The translations under genes and the position numbers were made by a program. DNA of 24,516 bases from JAGXLP01 sp042218715 (GTDB lineage: Bacteria > Bipolaricaulota > Bipolaricaulia > M55B111). Shown piece by piece: positions 1 to 6,645 of the stretch. Positions within the stretch are counted from its first letter, which is position 1. The number at the start of each line of letters is the position of its first letter. The notes below the pieces were generated by a model, which saw only the letters and a list, made by a program, of their open reading frames with translations, had not been told where the DNA came from and searched no databases. The DNA is taken from assembly GCA_042218715.1 (NCBI GenBank), contig JBDGQU010000035.1, positions 1 through 24,516 of the forward strand, written 5' to 3'.

Positions 1-138
1 GTCTTTGCAAAATACTATTTATCAGCTACGATAGAAACAAGTTTTCTTCCAAAGGTTGACTTAGAGTGGACAGCCAGACTACTACTTTCCGAGATCACTT
101 ACACCCTGATAAGGGACAAGTGTTCTTCATTGGTTTGA

Positions 139-789
139 TCAAGTCGGGCTGGCTTCAATCAACTTGACTATACCGTACCCGGTGAGGGTCCTTGTCCAAT
201 TTATCTCCAACCCCGCCTTCCTTATATTTTCCATTGTTTTTCGGTTGATGTTGGGACCCAATGTTTTCACGATTAAAGGATTTACTAGATCGAAAATTTT
301 CCCGAGTAATTCGCGGTTCGGCCTCATGTGTTCCAACAATAAAATCTTCCCGTCGGATTTAGTTACTCTCTTCATTTCCTGTAGTCCTTTGATTGGATCG
401 GGTACCGAACAAAAGACGAACGTAGCCAGAGAGGTATCGAAGTAGTCGCCGGGGAAATCAATAGCCTCGACGTCCATCACTCGTAAGGCAACCGAGGCTT
501 TAGCTCTTTTGGCCCGAGGTTCTGCCCTTTTCAACATTTCCCTGCTAATATCCATTGCGGTCACTTTAACCCCGGAAGGGTAGTAAGATAGATTCTTTCC
601 GGTGCCGGTACCGACCTCTAGTATTTCCTCTCCCTCAATCCGTTTCATTAATTGCCCTCGCCACTTACTAAAGGCAAGTCTCTCTACCAGTCCCTCCAGT
701 AAGTCGTAGATAGGTGCAATTCTGTCGTAACGGGTTTTAGTTTCGAGTGTTGCTTCGTCTTTCTCTTTGCTAGTTTTAAGCTCACTCAT
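139..789 (-). CDS. Class I SAM-dependent methyltransferase (UbiE/PE-methyltransferase-like)
   Basis: This 216-residue protein should transfer a methyl group from SAM, probably to a lipid or small molecule. The N-terminal YDRIAPIYD segment is typical of UbiE and phosphatidylethanolamine N-methyltransferase relatives. The SAM-binding motif I is EVGTGTGK (about residues 58-65), followed by an acidic loop (AMDIS). The segment LLLEHMRPN and the later NPL...GPNINRKT resemble the PmtA/METTL7-type group. I chose the ATG at 789 over the ATG nine codons upstream because AGGGGTGGGG lies just before it and a good promoter (817-845) would place the mRNA start between the two. It is transcribed away from the sulfur amino-acid pair. 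The substrate cannot be read from sequence. Family is confident, specificity is not. Confidence 0.88.
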   Translation of the reverse strand: MSELKTSKEKDEATLETKTRYDRIAPIYDLLEGLVERLAFSKWRGQLMKRIEGEEILEVGTGTGKNLSYYPSGVKVTAMDISREMLKRAEPRAKRAKASVALRVMDVEAIDFPGDYFDTSLATFVFCSVPDPIKGLQEMKRVTKSDGKILLLEHMRPNRELLGKIFDLVNPLIVKTLGPNINRKTMENIRKAGLEINWTRTLTGYGIVKLIEASPT

Positions 790-792
790 AAC

Positions 793-807
793 CCCACCCC
801 TAGTGGG
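793..807 (-). promoter_or_regulatory. Inverted repeat CCCAC-N5-GTGGG at the methyltransferase transcription start
   Basis: The minus strand reads CCCACTAGGGGTGGG, perfect 5-bp arms around 5 nt, between the predicted +1 and the ATG at 789 and overlapping the ribosome-binding site. It shares GGGGTGG and CAC elements with the palindromes at 929-946 and 6209-6227. It may be an operator of the same regulator or simply a strong Shine-Dalgarno. Confidence 0.35.
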
Positions 808-816
808 ACTGGCCAA

Positions 817-845
817 AAATTAGCATATTTAAACTCAACTGTCAA
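817..845 (-). promoter_or_regulatory. Sigma70-type promoter of the methyltransferase gene
   Basis: On the minus strand TTGACA (840-845), a 17-nt spacer and TAATTT (817-822) form a near-consensus housekeeping promoter. Transcription would start near 810, giving a leader of about 20 nt that is almost filled by the inverted repeat at 793-807. Confidence 0.7.
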
Positions 846-878
846 GTGCTGATTTTTTATAGTAAAAATGCGCTTCAC

Positions 879-907
879 TTGATTTATCATTTGACACCTG
901 GTAATTT
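879..907 (+). promoter_or_regulatory. Candidate promoter of the CBS-like/CGL pair
   Basis: TTGATT (879-884), 17 nt, TAATTT (902-907) on the plus strand. An overlapping TTGACA at 891-896 has TATACA at 918-923, but with a 21-nt spacer, so it is a poorer candidate. Either would place the palindrome at 929-946 just downstream of the start site. Confidence 0.45.
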
Positions 908-928
908 ATGAATCAAGTATACATGGGG

Positions 929-946
929 CACTCCCCCTGGGGTGGG
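929..946 (+). promoter_or_regulatory. GC-rich palindrome, candidate operator of the sulfur amino-acid pair
   Basis: CACTCCCCCTGGGGTGGG is an imperfect palindrome standing out in AT-rich surroundings, just downstream of the candidate promoter. It closely matches the palindrome in the metY leader (6209-6227), with a common form CCAYCCCC(N)GGGG(N)TGG. The right half can also pair with AAACCCC (949-955), so an RNA hairpin is an alternative. The regulator is unknown. Confidence 0.45.
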
Positions 947-1134
947 TTAAACCCCTGCCTAAATTAATTAAAGCAAGTTTTTCATAAAATCTCGTTTCTT
1001 ATAGTCCTGGGTATCACGGGGGATGTCACCTATTGCTACTTTCAGGCGGGCAATTTTACAGCTCTATAAGTAAAACGGAAAAATTCTTGATCCATCTGGA
1101 AAATTACGGACATCTGATTCTACGAGGTGAAAAG

Positions 1135-2310
1135 ATGAATGTTTCGAAAACCATACCTAATATAGAGGCGAAAGATGACATAATGGGCACTATAGGAGAT
1201 ACACCAATTGTCAGGCTCGATGGGGTTCGAGAATTCTTCGAGCTCAATAACACGCTTCTCGCGAAGATAGAATTTTTCAACCCGGGCGGTAGCGTCAAAG
1301 ACAGAATTGGACATTCTATGCTGAATCGGGCACGGGATGAAGGCAAGATCGAAGACGGAGGAGTAATAGTCGAGCCCACTTCGGGAAATACGGGAGCGGG
1401 CCTCGCTATAGCCGGGAGCAAGTACGGCTGCAAAACCGTGTTTACCATGCCAAACAAGATGAGCAAGGAAAAAGAACTTTTACTAGAAGCCTTTGGCGGA
1501 CAAGTGATCAGGACCCCGACCAGCGTCGCACCAGAGGATCCTAACTCCTACTATAATGTTGCAGAGGCTATAAAAAAGTGGATATGGGAAAAGGAAAAAA
1601 TCATTACCGAAGAAGAGTTGAAAGAAATAACGAAGCGGGTACAGGAGATGGTTCTCGAAGACAGGTTAGCTAAACTGAGAGGCATATTAGAAAGAGACGT
1701 AACGCCATGCCCTAACGCCTACACCCCAAACCAGTACGAAAACATGAATAACCCACTTGCCCACAGAAGGACTACTGGGCCGGAAATCGAGAGACAGGTC
1801 GGGGACGAACTCGACTACCTCTTTGCCGGCATAGGAACGGGCGGAACTATCTCCGGGGTGGGAGAATACCTGAAAAAGAGGACCAGGTTCAACTTGATAG
1901 GTATCGACCCAGAAGGCTCGATAATAAGCCTGGCAAAACAGGGCATGGACGAAGATGAAGCGAAAAAAGAAGCAGAGTCCTACCTTACGGAAGGAATCGG
2001 CGAGGACTTAATACCCGAGACTACAAACCTGGAGATTATAGACGATATAGTTAACACCACGGATCAGTTTTCGTTTTCTACCGCCCGCCTGTTAGCCAGG
2101 AAAGAGGGCATTTTAGCCGGGGGTTCTTCCGGAAGCGCGCTCTGCGGAACGATAAAGTACTTAAAGGAAAACCGGATCGAAGGAAGTACCGTTCTCGTCA
2201 TTTTCCCCGATACGGGCAGAAATTATTTAACGAGGCTATTCGACGATGGCTGGATGAGGAGAAACGGCCTGGAAACGAACGACGAAAGGGTCCTGGAGGG
2301 GTTAAAATGA
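1135..2310 (+). CDS. Cystathionine beta-synthase-like / cysteine synthase family PLP enzyme with internal insertion
   Basis: This fold-type II PLP enzyme (391 residues) joins serine or O-acetylserine to a thiol, homocysteine (giving cystathionine) or sulfide (giving cysteine). Visible are the PLP lysine in GGSVKDR (Lys55), the substrate loop TSGNTG (82-87), the phosphate loop GIGTGGT (232-238) and SSG near 331. The C-terminal PDTGRNYL...DDGWM is typical of CBS rather than plain CysK, though there is no regulatory CBS-domain pair. About 40 residues (150-192), charged and probably helical, are inserted where relatives pass directly from the SYYNVA segment to PNAYxPNQY. The start at 1135 follows GAGGTG. 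The stop overlaps the next gene as ATGA, so the pair is translationally coupled, as in Bacillus mccA-mccB reverse transsulfuration. Confidence 0.9.
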   Translation: MNVSKTIPNIEAKDDIMGTIGDTPIVRLDGVREFFELNNTLLAKIEFFNPGGSVKDRIGHSMLNRARDEGKIEDGGVIVEPTSGNTGAGLAIAGSKYGCKTVFTMPNKMSKEKELLLEAFGGQVIRTPTSVAPEDPNSYYNVAEAIKKWIWEKEKIITEEELKEITKRVQEMVLEDRLAKLRGILERDVTPCPNAYTPNQYENMNNPLAHRRTTGPEIERQVGDELDYLFAGIGTGGTISGVGEYLKKRTRFNLIGIDPEGSIISLAKQGMDEDEAKKEAESYLTEGIGEDLIPETTNLEIIDDIVNTTDQFSFSTARLLARKEGILAGGSSGSALCGTIKYLKENRIEGSTVLVIFPDTGRNYLTRLFDDGWMRRNGLETNDERVLEGLK

Positions 2311-3467
2311 GTACCCGCGGCTTCTCTACTTCGAGCATACACGAGGCCGAAGATCCCGAAAAGACCGGTTCTGGAGACGTTATCACGCCGATAAACCTTT
2401 CCACCACTTTTCGCAAGGAAGGGATAGATCGCCTGGACGAGGGCTACGTCTACTCCAGGTCCGGTAACCCGACCAGAGGACTCCTGGAGGAAAAATTGGC
2501 TTCGCTGGAGAAGGCCGATTTCGGTCTCGCTTTCTCTTCCGGAATGGCCGCGGAGACGAACGTTCTATTATCACTGCTCGGTCAGGGAGACCACGTTCTT
2601 GCTTGCGACGATCTTTACGGCGGAACCAAGCGACTATTTAACGAAGTCATGACGAACTTCGGCCTCGAGTTCGACTACGTGGACGCCACCGATCCGACAA
2701 ATGTTGAAACCGCTCTGAACAATAATACCAAAATCCTCTGGCTTGAGTCGCCAACCAACCCGCTGATGAAACTTTGCGATATTGAAAAGCTTTCCGAAAT
2801 CGCCCACGAAGGGGGGCTCACGGTCGTAGTGGACAATACTTTCGCCACCCCTTATTTCCAACAGCCCCTGGAACTGGGCGCGGACCTGGTCGTCCACAGC
2901 CTGACGAAGTACCTGGGAGGGCACTCGGACGTCGTCGGCGGAGGCAACTTGACCAGGGACGAACGGCTGTACGAAAAAATGAGCTTCAACCAGAACGCAG
3001 TCGGCGCGGTACTTTCACCGTTCGATTCGTGGCTCGTAAACCGGGGACTGAAGTCGCTAAAACCAAGGATGGAGCTACACCACTCCAACGCGAAGGAAAT
3101 CGCTTCCTGGCTGACAAGCCGTCCGAAAGTAAAAAAGGTTTTTTACCCCGGCCTAGCCTCTCACCCCCAGCAGGGTCTTGCCAAGAAGCAAATGGATGGT
3201 TTTGGCGGGATGCTATCTTTTCGGATAGAAGGCGGAAAAGAAGAAGCTGTTAATTTCGTTGAAAACCTCGATGTCTTTCTGCTGGCAGAAAGCCTGGGCG
3301 GAGTCGAGTCGTTAGTGGAGATCCCGTCGCTGATGACCCACGCCAGCATGAGCGACGAAGAGAGAGCCAAAATAGGTATTACCGACGACCTTATTCGCCT
3401 CTCAATAGGGATTGAAGAGGTAGAAGATCTGTTGGCCGACCTGGGTAAGGCATTTGAAAGAGTGTAA
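2307..3467 (+). CDS. Cystathionine gamma-lyase / gamma-synthase family PLP enzyme
   Basis: This fold-type I PLP enzyme (386 residues) belongs to the Cys/Met metabolism family. The lysine that binds PLP is Lys201 in HSLTKYLGGHSD. YSRSGNPTR (about 49-57), the cofactor-contact SSGMAA (77-82), the DNTFATPY block (176-183) and the C-terminal GGVESLVEIP are all in place. It starts inside the stop codon of the CBS-like gene (ATGA overlap), after GGAGGGG. Pairing with a CBS-like gene suggests a lyase splitting cystathionine to cysteine, 2-oxobutyrate and ammonia, completing homocysteine-to-cysteine conversion. A gamma-synthase role cannot be excluded because the two activities are hard to separate by sequence. 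Family certain, direction of the reaction inferred. Confidence 0.92.
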   Translation: MSTRGFSTSSIHEAEDPEKTGSGDVITPINLSTTFRKEGIDRLDEGYVYSRSGNPTRGLLEEKLASLEKADFGLAFSSGMAAETNVLLSLLGQGDHVLACDDLYGGTKRLFNEVMTNFGLEFDYVDATDPTNVETALNNNTKILWLESPTNPLMKLCDIEKLSEIAHEGGLTVVVDNTFATPYFQQPLELGADLVVHSLTKYLGGHSDVVGGGNLTRDERLYEKMSFNQNAVGAVLSPFDSWLVNRGLKSLKPRMELHHSNAKEIASWLTSRPKVKKVFYPGLASHPQQGLAKKQMDGFGGMLSFRIEGGKEEAVNFVENLDVFLLAESLGGVESLVEIPSLMTHASMSDEERAKIGITDDLIRLSIGIEEVEDLLADLGKAFERV

Positions 3468-3512
3468 TAGTGAGGTTCACTTCTCATAAGTAACTAACAT
3501 ATAATATCTTAT

Positions 3513-3529
3513 GATCACCTAAGGTGCTC
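3513..3529. repeat. Palindrome around CACCTAAGGTG downstream of the CGL gene
   Basis: GATCACCTAAGGTGCTC contains perfect CACCT/AGGTG arms around one base and extends by GA/TC with one mismatch on each side. No T-run follows, so it is not a clear terminator. It lies 46 nt past the CGL stop in the 293-nt gap before thiF, where I otherwise see only the thiF leader signals. Confidence 0.35.
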
Positions 3530-3717
3530 TGAGAATCCACGGCGGTACTCCCGCTATCATCATTAGGAAAGATTGATCACCCGATAAAAGAGTAGTTTTA
3601 GCCAACTAGCAAGGAGTGTTTAAGGAAAGCGATAAGGTCTAATATAACCTGAATTGAATTTCTCAACTACCTTTGAAGGCCGGCTAATTTTAGAGGTAGG
3701 GGGTTAAACGCTAAACC

Positions 3718-3734
3718 ATAGTATAAACTACTAT
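3718..3734. promoter_or_regulatory. Inverted repeat ATAGTA-N5-TACTAT in the thiF leader
   Basis: Perfect 6-bp arms around TAAAC lie 13 nt upstream of the thiF ribosome-binding site. The repeat contains AGTATAAACTA, which recurs at 9762-9772 over the -10 element of the DUF438 promoter. It could be an operator or -10 region, but no clear -35 hexamer sits 17 nt upstream. Confidence 0.35.
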
Positions 3735-3746
3735 TATTGAAGTTAG

Positions 3747-3753
3747 GGAGGTG
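3747..3753 (+). promoter_or_regulatory. Full Shine-Dalgarno GGAGGTG that decides an ACG start for thiF
   Basis: GGAGGTG matches the anti-Shine-Dalgarno over seven bases. Seven nt later comes ACG (3761), in frame with the ThiF protein. The first conventional in-frame start, TTG at 3794, is 40 nt away, and the GTG inside this motif is in another frame that soon stops. Confidence 0.7.
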
Positions 3754-3760
3754 AAGTCCA

Positions 3761-4771
3761 ACGAAAAGCGAAAGGTACGAGCGCCAGACCATCTTGTCCC
3801 AGTGGGGGGAGAAAACCCAACAGAAACTGGCAAACTCTCAGGTCGTCGTTGTCGGCGCCGGAGCACTGGGTACAAATACTGTTAATGGTCTCGCGAGGGC
3901 AGGAGTTGGGAGTATAACTCTGATAGATAGGGACTTTATTGAACTTAGCAACCTTCATCGAACGTCCTTGTTTGGGGAGAATGACCTCGGACGACCAAAA
4001 GCTATCGTCGTAAAGGAAAAAATTACCCGAATAAATTCAGACGTTACGCTAGAAGCACTAACCAAGGATTTAGACCCTTCAAACGCATTGAAAATCCTGG
4101 AAGGTCATGGTTTGATTCTCGATTGTACCGATAATTTACTAACCAGGTATCTGATAAACGACTGCTCTGTGAAACTTTCCATTCCCTGGATCTACGCCGC
4201 CGTAATAGAAACCCAGGGGATGACGATGAATATCAACCCTCAAACCGGGCCCTGCTTTCGTTGCCTTTTTCCGGATCGGCCACCAGCTGGCTCCCTTCCA
4301 ACGTGTGAATCCGCGGGGGTAATAGGTACTATCCCTCTGGTGATTTCTTCCATTCAAGTTACAGAAGCGATAAAATATCTTTCCGGGGAAAATTGGGAGG
4401 TAGGGAGCTTGGTGAACTTTGACATTTGGAGCAGGGACTTGTCCACGGTCCGGATCGAAAAGAACGAAGGATGCATAGCCTGCGGAGGGAAAAAGTTTGA
4501 ATTTTTGGAAAGGGAGCTCGGGCAGACCACTACATCAGTTTGCGGGAGGGAAGCCGTGCAGATAAATCCGCACACAGAGGAAGGGGTAAACCTGGATGAA
4601 CTTGCGGAAAAACTGTCCGAGTCGCGTGAACATCAGCTAACAAAACCAATATTGCGTTTTAAAGTCGAGGATTTTAGAGTTACCGTATTCGAGGACGGCA
4701 GAGCCATAATTGAAGGGACCGAGGAGGAGAAGGTCGCCCGAAGCATTTATTCGAAGTACATTGGAAACTAA
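3761..4771 (+). CDS. thiF: ThiF/MoeB-family E1-like adenylyltransferase, apparent ACG start
   Basis: This E1-like enzyme (336 residues from ACG) adenylates the C-terminus of a ubiquitin-like sulfur carrier (ThiS, MoaD or CysO type). From the ACG the N-terminus reads ERYERQTIL, the family's RYxRQ signature, whose second arginine (Arg8) corresponds to the MoeB arginine finger. ATP-binding GAGALG is at 32-37, the zinc pairs are CFRC (165-168) and CIAC (238-241), and the candidate catalytic cysteine is Cys182. The C-terminal domain (about 265-336, with LRFKVEDF and GRAIIEGT) matches Bacillus-type thiamine ThiF. A TTG start at 3794 would remove RYERQ. No carrier gene is nearby. Its position among cysteine and homocysteine genes could point to carrier-based sulfur transfer, but thiazole synthesis is equally possible. 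Confidence 0.85.
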   Translation, partial: TKSERYERQTILSQWGEKTQQKLANSQVVVVGAGALGTNTVNGLARAGVGSITLIDRDFIELSNLHRTSLFGENDLGRPKAIVVKEKITRINSDVTLEALTKDLDPSNALKILEGHGLILDCTDNLLTRYLINDCSVKLSIPWIYAAVIETQGMTMNINPQTGPCFRCLFPDRPPAGSLPTCESAGVIGTIPLVISSIQVTEAIKYLSGENWEVGSLVNFDIWSRDLSTVRIEKNEGCIACGGKKFEFLERELGQTTTSVCGREAVQINPHTEEGVNLDELAEKLSESREHQLTKPILRFKVEDFRVTVFEDGRAIIEGTEEEKVARSIYSKYIGN

Positions 4772-4873
4772 TTTGCTTCCAGGAGTCAGTAAAGCCTCCT
4801 CCTCCGATTCAAGGGTCAAAATAATATAGCAAAGGTTTACGGCCCTTTCTTTAGCTTACTGATAGGTTCTTAT

Positions 4874-6157
4874 CTAAACTTCCTCCAGAGCTTGAGAAAT
4901 GTCAGCCTTGATGTCGGCAGGGTCCTCGATTCCCACGCTGAATCTTAACATGTCGTCGGTGATTCCCGCGGTCTGTTTTTCCTCTTGACTAAGTTGTTGG
5001 TGGGTGGTGCTGGAAGGATGAATTATCAGAGATTTGGCGTCCCCGACGTTGGCCAGCAAAGATATCAGATCGACGGAATTGACAATTGCTTTTCCCGCCT
5101 GATATCCTTCTTCTACTCCGAAAGTGATGATACCTCCAAAACCTCCATCCAGGTATTTATTTCCTAGTTCGTGGGTGGGGTGGTGGGATAAACCGGGATA
5201 GTTAACCCAGTTGACTTTGGGGTGGTCCTCAAGATAGCGGGCCAGTTCCAGAGCATTCTCACAGTGTTTTTCCATCCGCAGCGGAAGTGTTTCTAGGCCC
5301 TGTAAGTTCAGGAACGTATCAAAGGGACTCTGGTTGGTTCCGAGATCTCTAAGGCCTCTCGTCCTCAGGTTAGCGATGAAGGCCGCTTCGCCGAACCGTT
5401 CCCTGAAGTTCACTCCGTGGTAGCTGGGATCGGGTTCGGTAAGGTTGGGAAAGTCACCCTCTTCCCAGTCGAAGTTTCCCGAATCGACTACTACTCCCCC
5501 GATAGTGGTCCCGTGGCCGTTGATCCATTTGGTGGTTGAATGCCACACTATGTCCGCTCCGTATTCGAAAGGGCGACACAAGTAGGGAGTTGCGAAGGTA
5601 TTATCGATAACTAAAGGTATATTGGCTTCATGGGCTACATTTGCAATTGCTTCTATATCCGGAACCTCCAGTGATGGGTTACCTATCGTCTCCATGTGGA
5701 GGAACTTCGTATCTTCGTCAATTTTGTCGGCAAATCTTCGGGGCTCGTCTTCCTCTACAAACCTGGCTTCTATACCGTTTCTCGGCAGACTATGAGTAAA
5801 ATAGGTGTAGGTGCCGCCATAGAGGTTGGAGGAGGAGACGACGTTTTCGCCGCTTTCAGCAAGGGTAAAGACTATGGAGTTAATGGCACTCATCCCGGAA
5901 GTGGTGGCTACTGCTCCGACCCCTCCCTCCAAGGAGGCCATTCGCTCCTCGAGAACTTCGTTGGTCGGATTCATTATCCGGCTATAAATGTTTCCTTCCT
6001 CTTCAAGGGAAAACAAATCCGCGGCGTGATCGGCGTTTTCGAATAGGTAAGATGTCGTCTGATAGATCGGAACGGCTCGGGAATTAGCTTCGGAATCAGG
6101 CTCCTGGCCGGCATGAACGGTCAGGGTATCAAATTGGTAATCTTCTTTGCTGCTCAT
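4874..6157 (-). CDS. metY: O-acetylhomoserine sulfhydrylase
   Basis: This PLP enzyme (427 residues) converts O-acetylhomoserine and sulfide to homocysteine, the direct sulfhydrylation route to methionine. The N-terminal DTLTVHAGQEPD and the length, longer than cystathionine gamma-synthases, identify the MetY branch. PLP-binding Lys210 is in HSTTKWINGHG, with YSRIMNPT (58-65), TSGMSA (86-91) and DNTFATPY (185-192). The ATG follows GAGGAGG at normal spacing. The gene converges on thiF and has its own promoter and palindrome upstream. Together with the CBS-like/CGL pair, the block can make homocysteine from sulfide and convert it to cysteine. Confidence 0.95.
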   Translation of the reverse strand: MSSKEDYQFDTLTVHAGQEPDSEANSRAVPIYQTTSYLFENADHAADLFSLEEEGNIYSRIMNPTNEVLEERMASLEGGVGAVATTSGMSAINSIVFTLAESGENVVSSSNLYGGTYTYFTHSLPRNGIEARFVEEDEPRRFADKIDEDTKFLHMETIGNPSLEVPDIEAIANVAHEANIPLVIDNTFATPYLCRPFEYGADIVWHSTTKWINGHGTTIGGVVVDSGNFDWEEGDFPNLTEPDPSYHGVNFRERFGEAAFIANLRTRGLRDLGTNQSPFDTFLNLQGLETLPLRMEKHCENALELARYLEDHPKVNWVNYPGLSHHPTHELGNKYLDGGFGGIITFGVEEGYQAGKAIVNSVDLISLLANVGDAKSLIIHPSSTTHQQLSQEEKQTAGITDDMLRFSVGIEDPADIKADISQALEEV

Positions 6158-6208
6158 ATGACCTCCTCACGGTAATTCAAATCAACTCGAAATATCTATA
6201 GGCGTGGT

Positions 6209-6227
6209 CCACCCCCGGGGGGATGGG
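6209..6227 (-). promoter_or_regulatory. GC-rich palindrome at the metY transcription start, candidate operator
   Basis: The minus strand reads CCCATCCCCCCGGGGGTGG, an imperfect palindrome beginning 6 nt after the -10 hexamer, so it covers the predicted +1. It resembles the site at 929-946 before the CBS-like gene. The placement suits a repressor. No SAM-box or T-box consensus is present in the leader. Confidence 0.5.
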
Positions 6228-6233
6228 TTATTA

Positions 6234-6262
6234 AAGATAAGTACTTACCGGGAGTTTTTCAA
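6234..6262 (-). promoter_or_regulatory. Sigma70-type promoter of metY
   Basis: On the minus strand TTGAAA (6257-6262), 17 nt, TATCTT (6234-6239). Transcription would start near 6227, at the edge of the palindrome. Confidence 0.65.
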
Positions 6263-6645
6263 CTGGATACAATGATATTAAATCCCGGGATCGATAAAAA
6301 CAGAAAGTTTAATGACTAACGATTTATGTAAGAACACAACTCTGGTACCTTAGGTAAACTAAGAGAGCTCGAGGTCCCCGTCCAGGTAGTCGACCGGTAG
6401 CTGAAACCTCAAAGAGAAATCTTGATCTCAACAAATACCACAACCAGTCCCGTTCAGGCAAGAATACGAATGAATCGAGCTGGTGGGCGGAAAAGATGAA
6501 AGGTTAACCCCTGGGCGTAATAAACCACAGGATAAACCACTTGAAGATGGTCCGGAGGTCGGAACCAATTTGATCCTATTACTGAACGGGCTTACGGGAA
6601 TAAACACGCTCCTTCGGAAGAGCTTTTCTCTATAACTTTTTGATA
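6263..6645. other. Unassigned region between the Maf-like gene and the metY promoter
   Basis: No recognisable gene lies in these 383 nt. A minus-strand frame (6428-6649, TTG start) has low-complexity Ser/Pro-rich content and no ribosome-binding site, so I do not call it. Structure-forming elements are CTTAG-N5-CTAAG around 6350-6364, GAGGT...ACCTC arms around 6371-6410, and a hairpin with a T-rich tail near 6609-6632. I could not match tmRNA, RNase P, SRP or common riboswitch consensus sequences by eye. Confidence 0.4.
6609..6632 (+). terminator. Terminator-like hairpin followed by TTTTCTCT (plus strand)
   Basis: GCTCCTTCGGAAGAGC folds into a stem of about 6 bp with a bulge and small loop and is followed by TTTTCTCT on the plus strand. 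On the minus strand it lies just past the Maf-like stop but is followed only by GTGTTTATT. It may serve the Maf-like gene weakly, or end an unrecognised plus-strand transcript. Confidence 0.4.

Larger units (their letters stand above)
790..1134. other. Divergent intergenic region between methyltransferase and CBS-like gene
   Basis: This 345-nt gap holds the minus-strand methyltransferase promoter, a candidate plus-strand promoter (TTGATT at 879-884, 17-nt spacer, TAATTT at 902-907), a second TTGACA at 891-896, the GC-rich palindrome at 929-946 and the ribosome-binding site GAGGTG before 1135. The reading frame of the CBS-like gene stays open back to 1033, but those codons lack a ribosome-binding site and do not resemble the family. 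I see no RNA gene or riboswitch consensus. Confidence 0.6.

Noticed and set aside
1033..1134. Longer N-terminus for the CBS-like protein
   Set aside because: The extra 34 codons have no ribosome-binding site and no family similarity, while GAGGTG sits correctly before ATG 1135.
3523..3534. GGTGCTCTGAGA resembling part of a TPP riboswitch (CTGAGA element) upstream of thiF
   Set aside because: The second conserved arm (ACC...GAACCTGAT...GGNTAATGCC) is absent, and the motif lies over 200 nt from thiF, so it is judged a chance match.
3751..3753. GTG inside the thiF Shine-Dalgarno as a start codon
   Set aside because: It is in a different frame from ThiF and that frame stops within about 45 codons.
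5164..5185. GGGTGGGGTGGTGGG run resembling the sulfur-gene palindromes
   Set aside because: It lies inside metY coding sequence (codons for LSHHPTHELG) and is not palindromic.
6158..6262. SAM-box or T-box riboswitch before metY
   Set aside because: The leader is only about 70 nt from the predicted start and contains neither consensus; only the GC-rich palindrome stands out.
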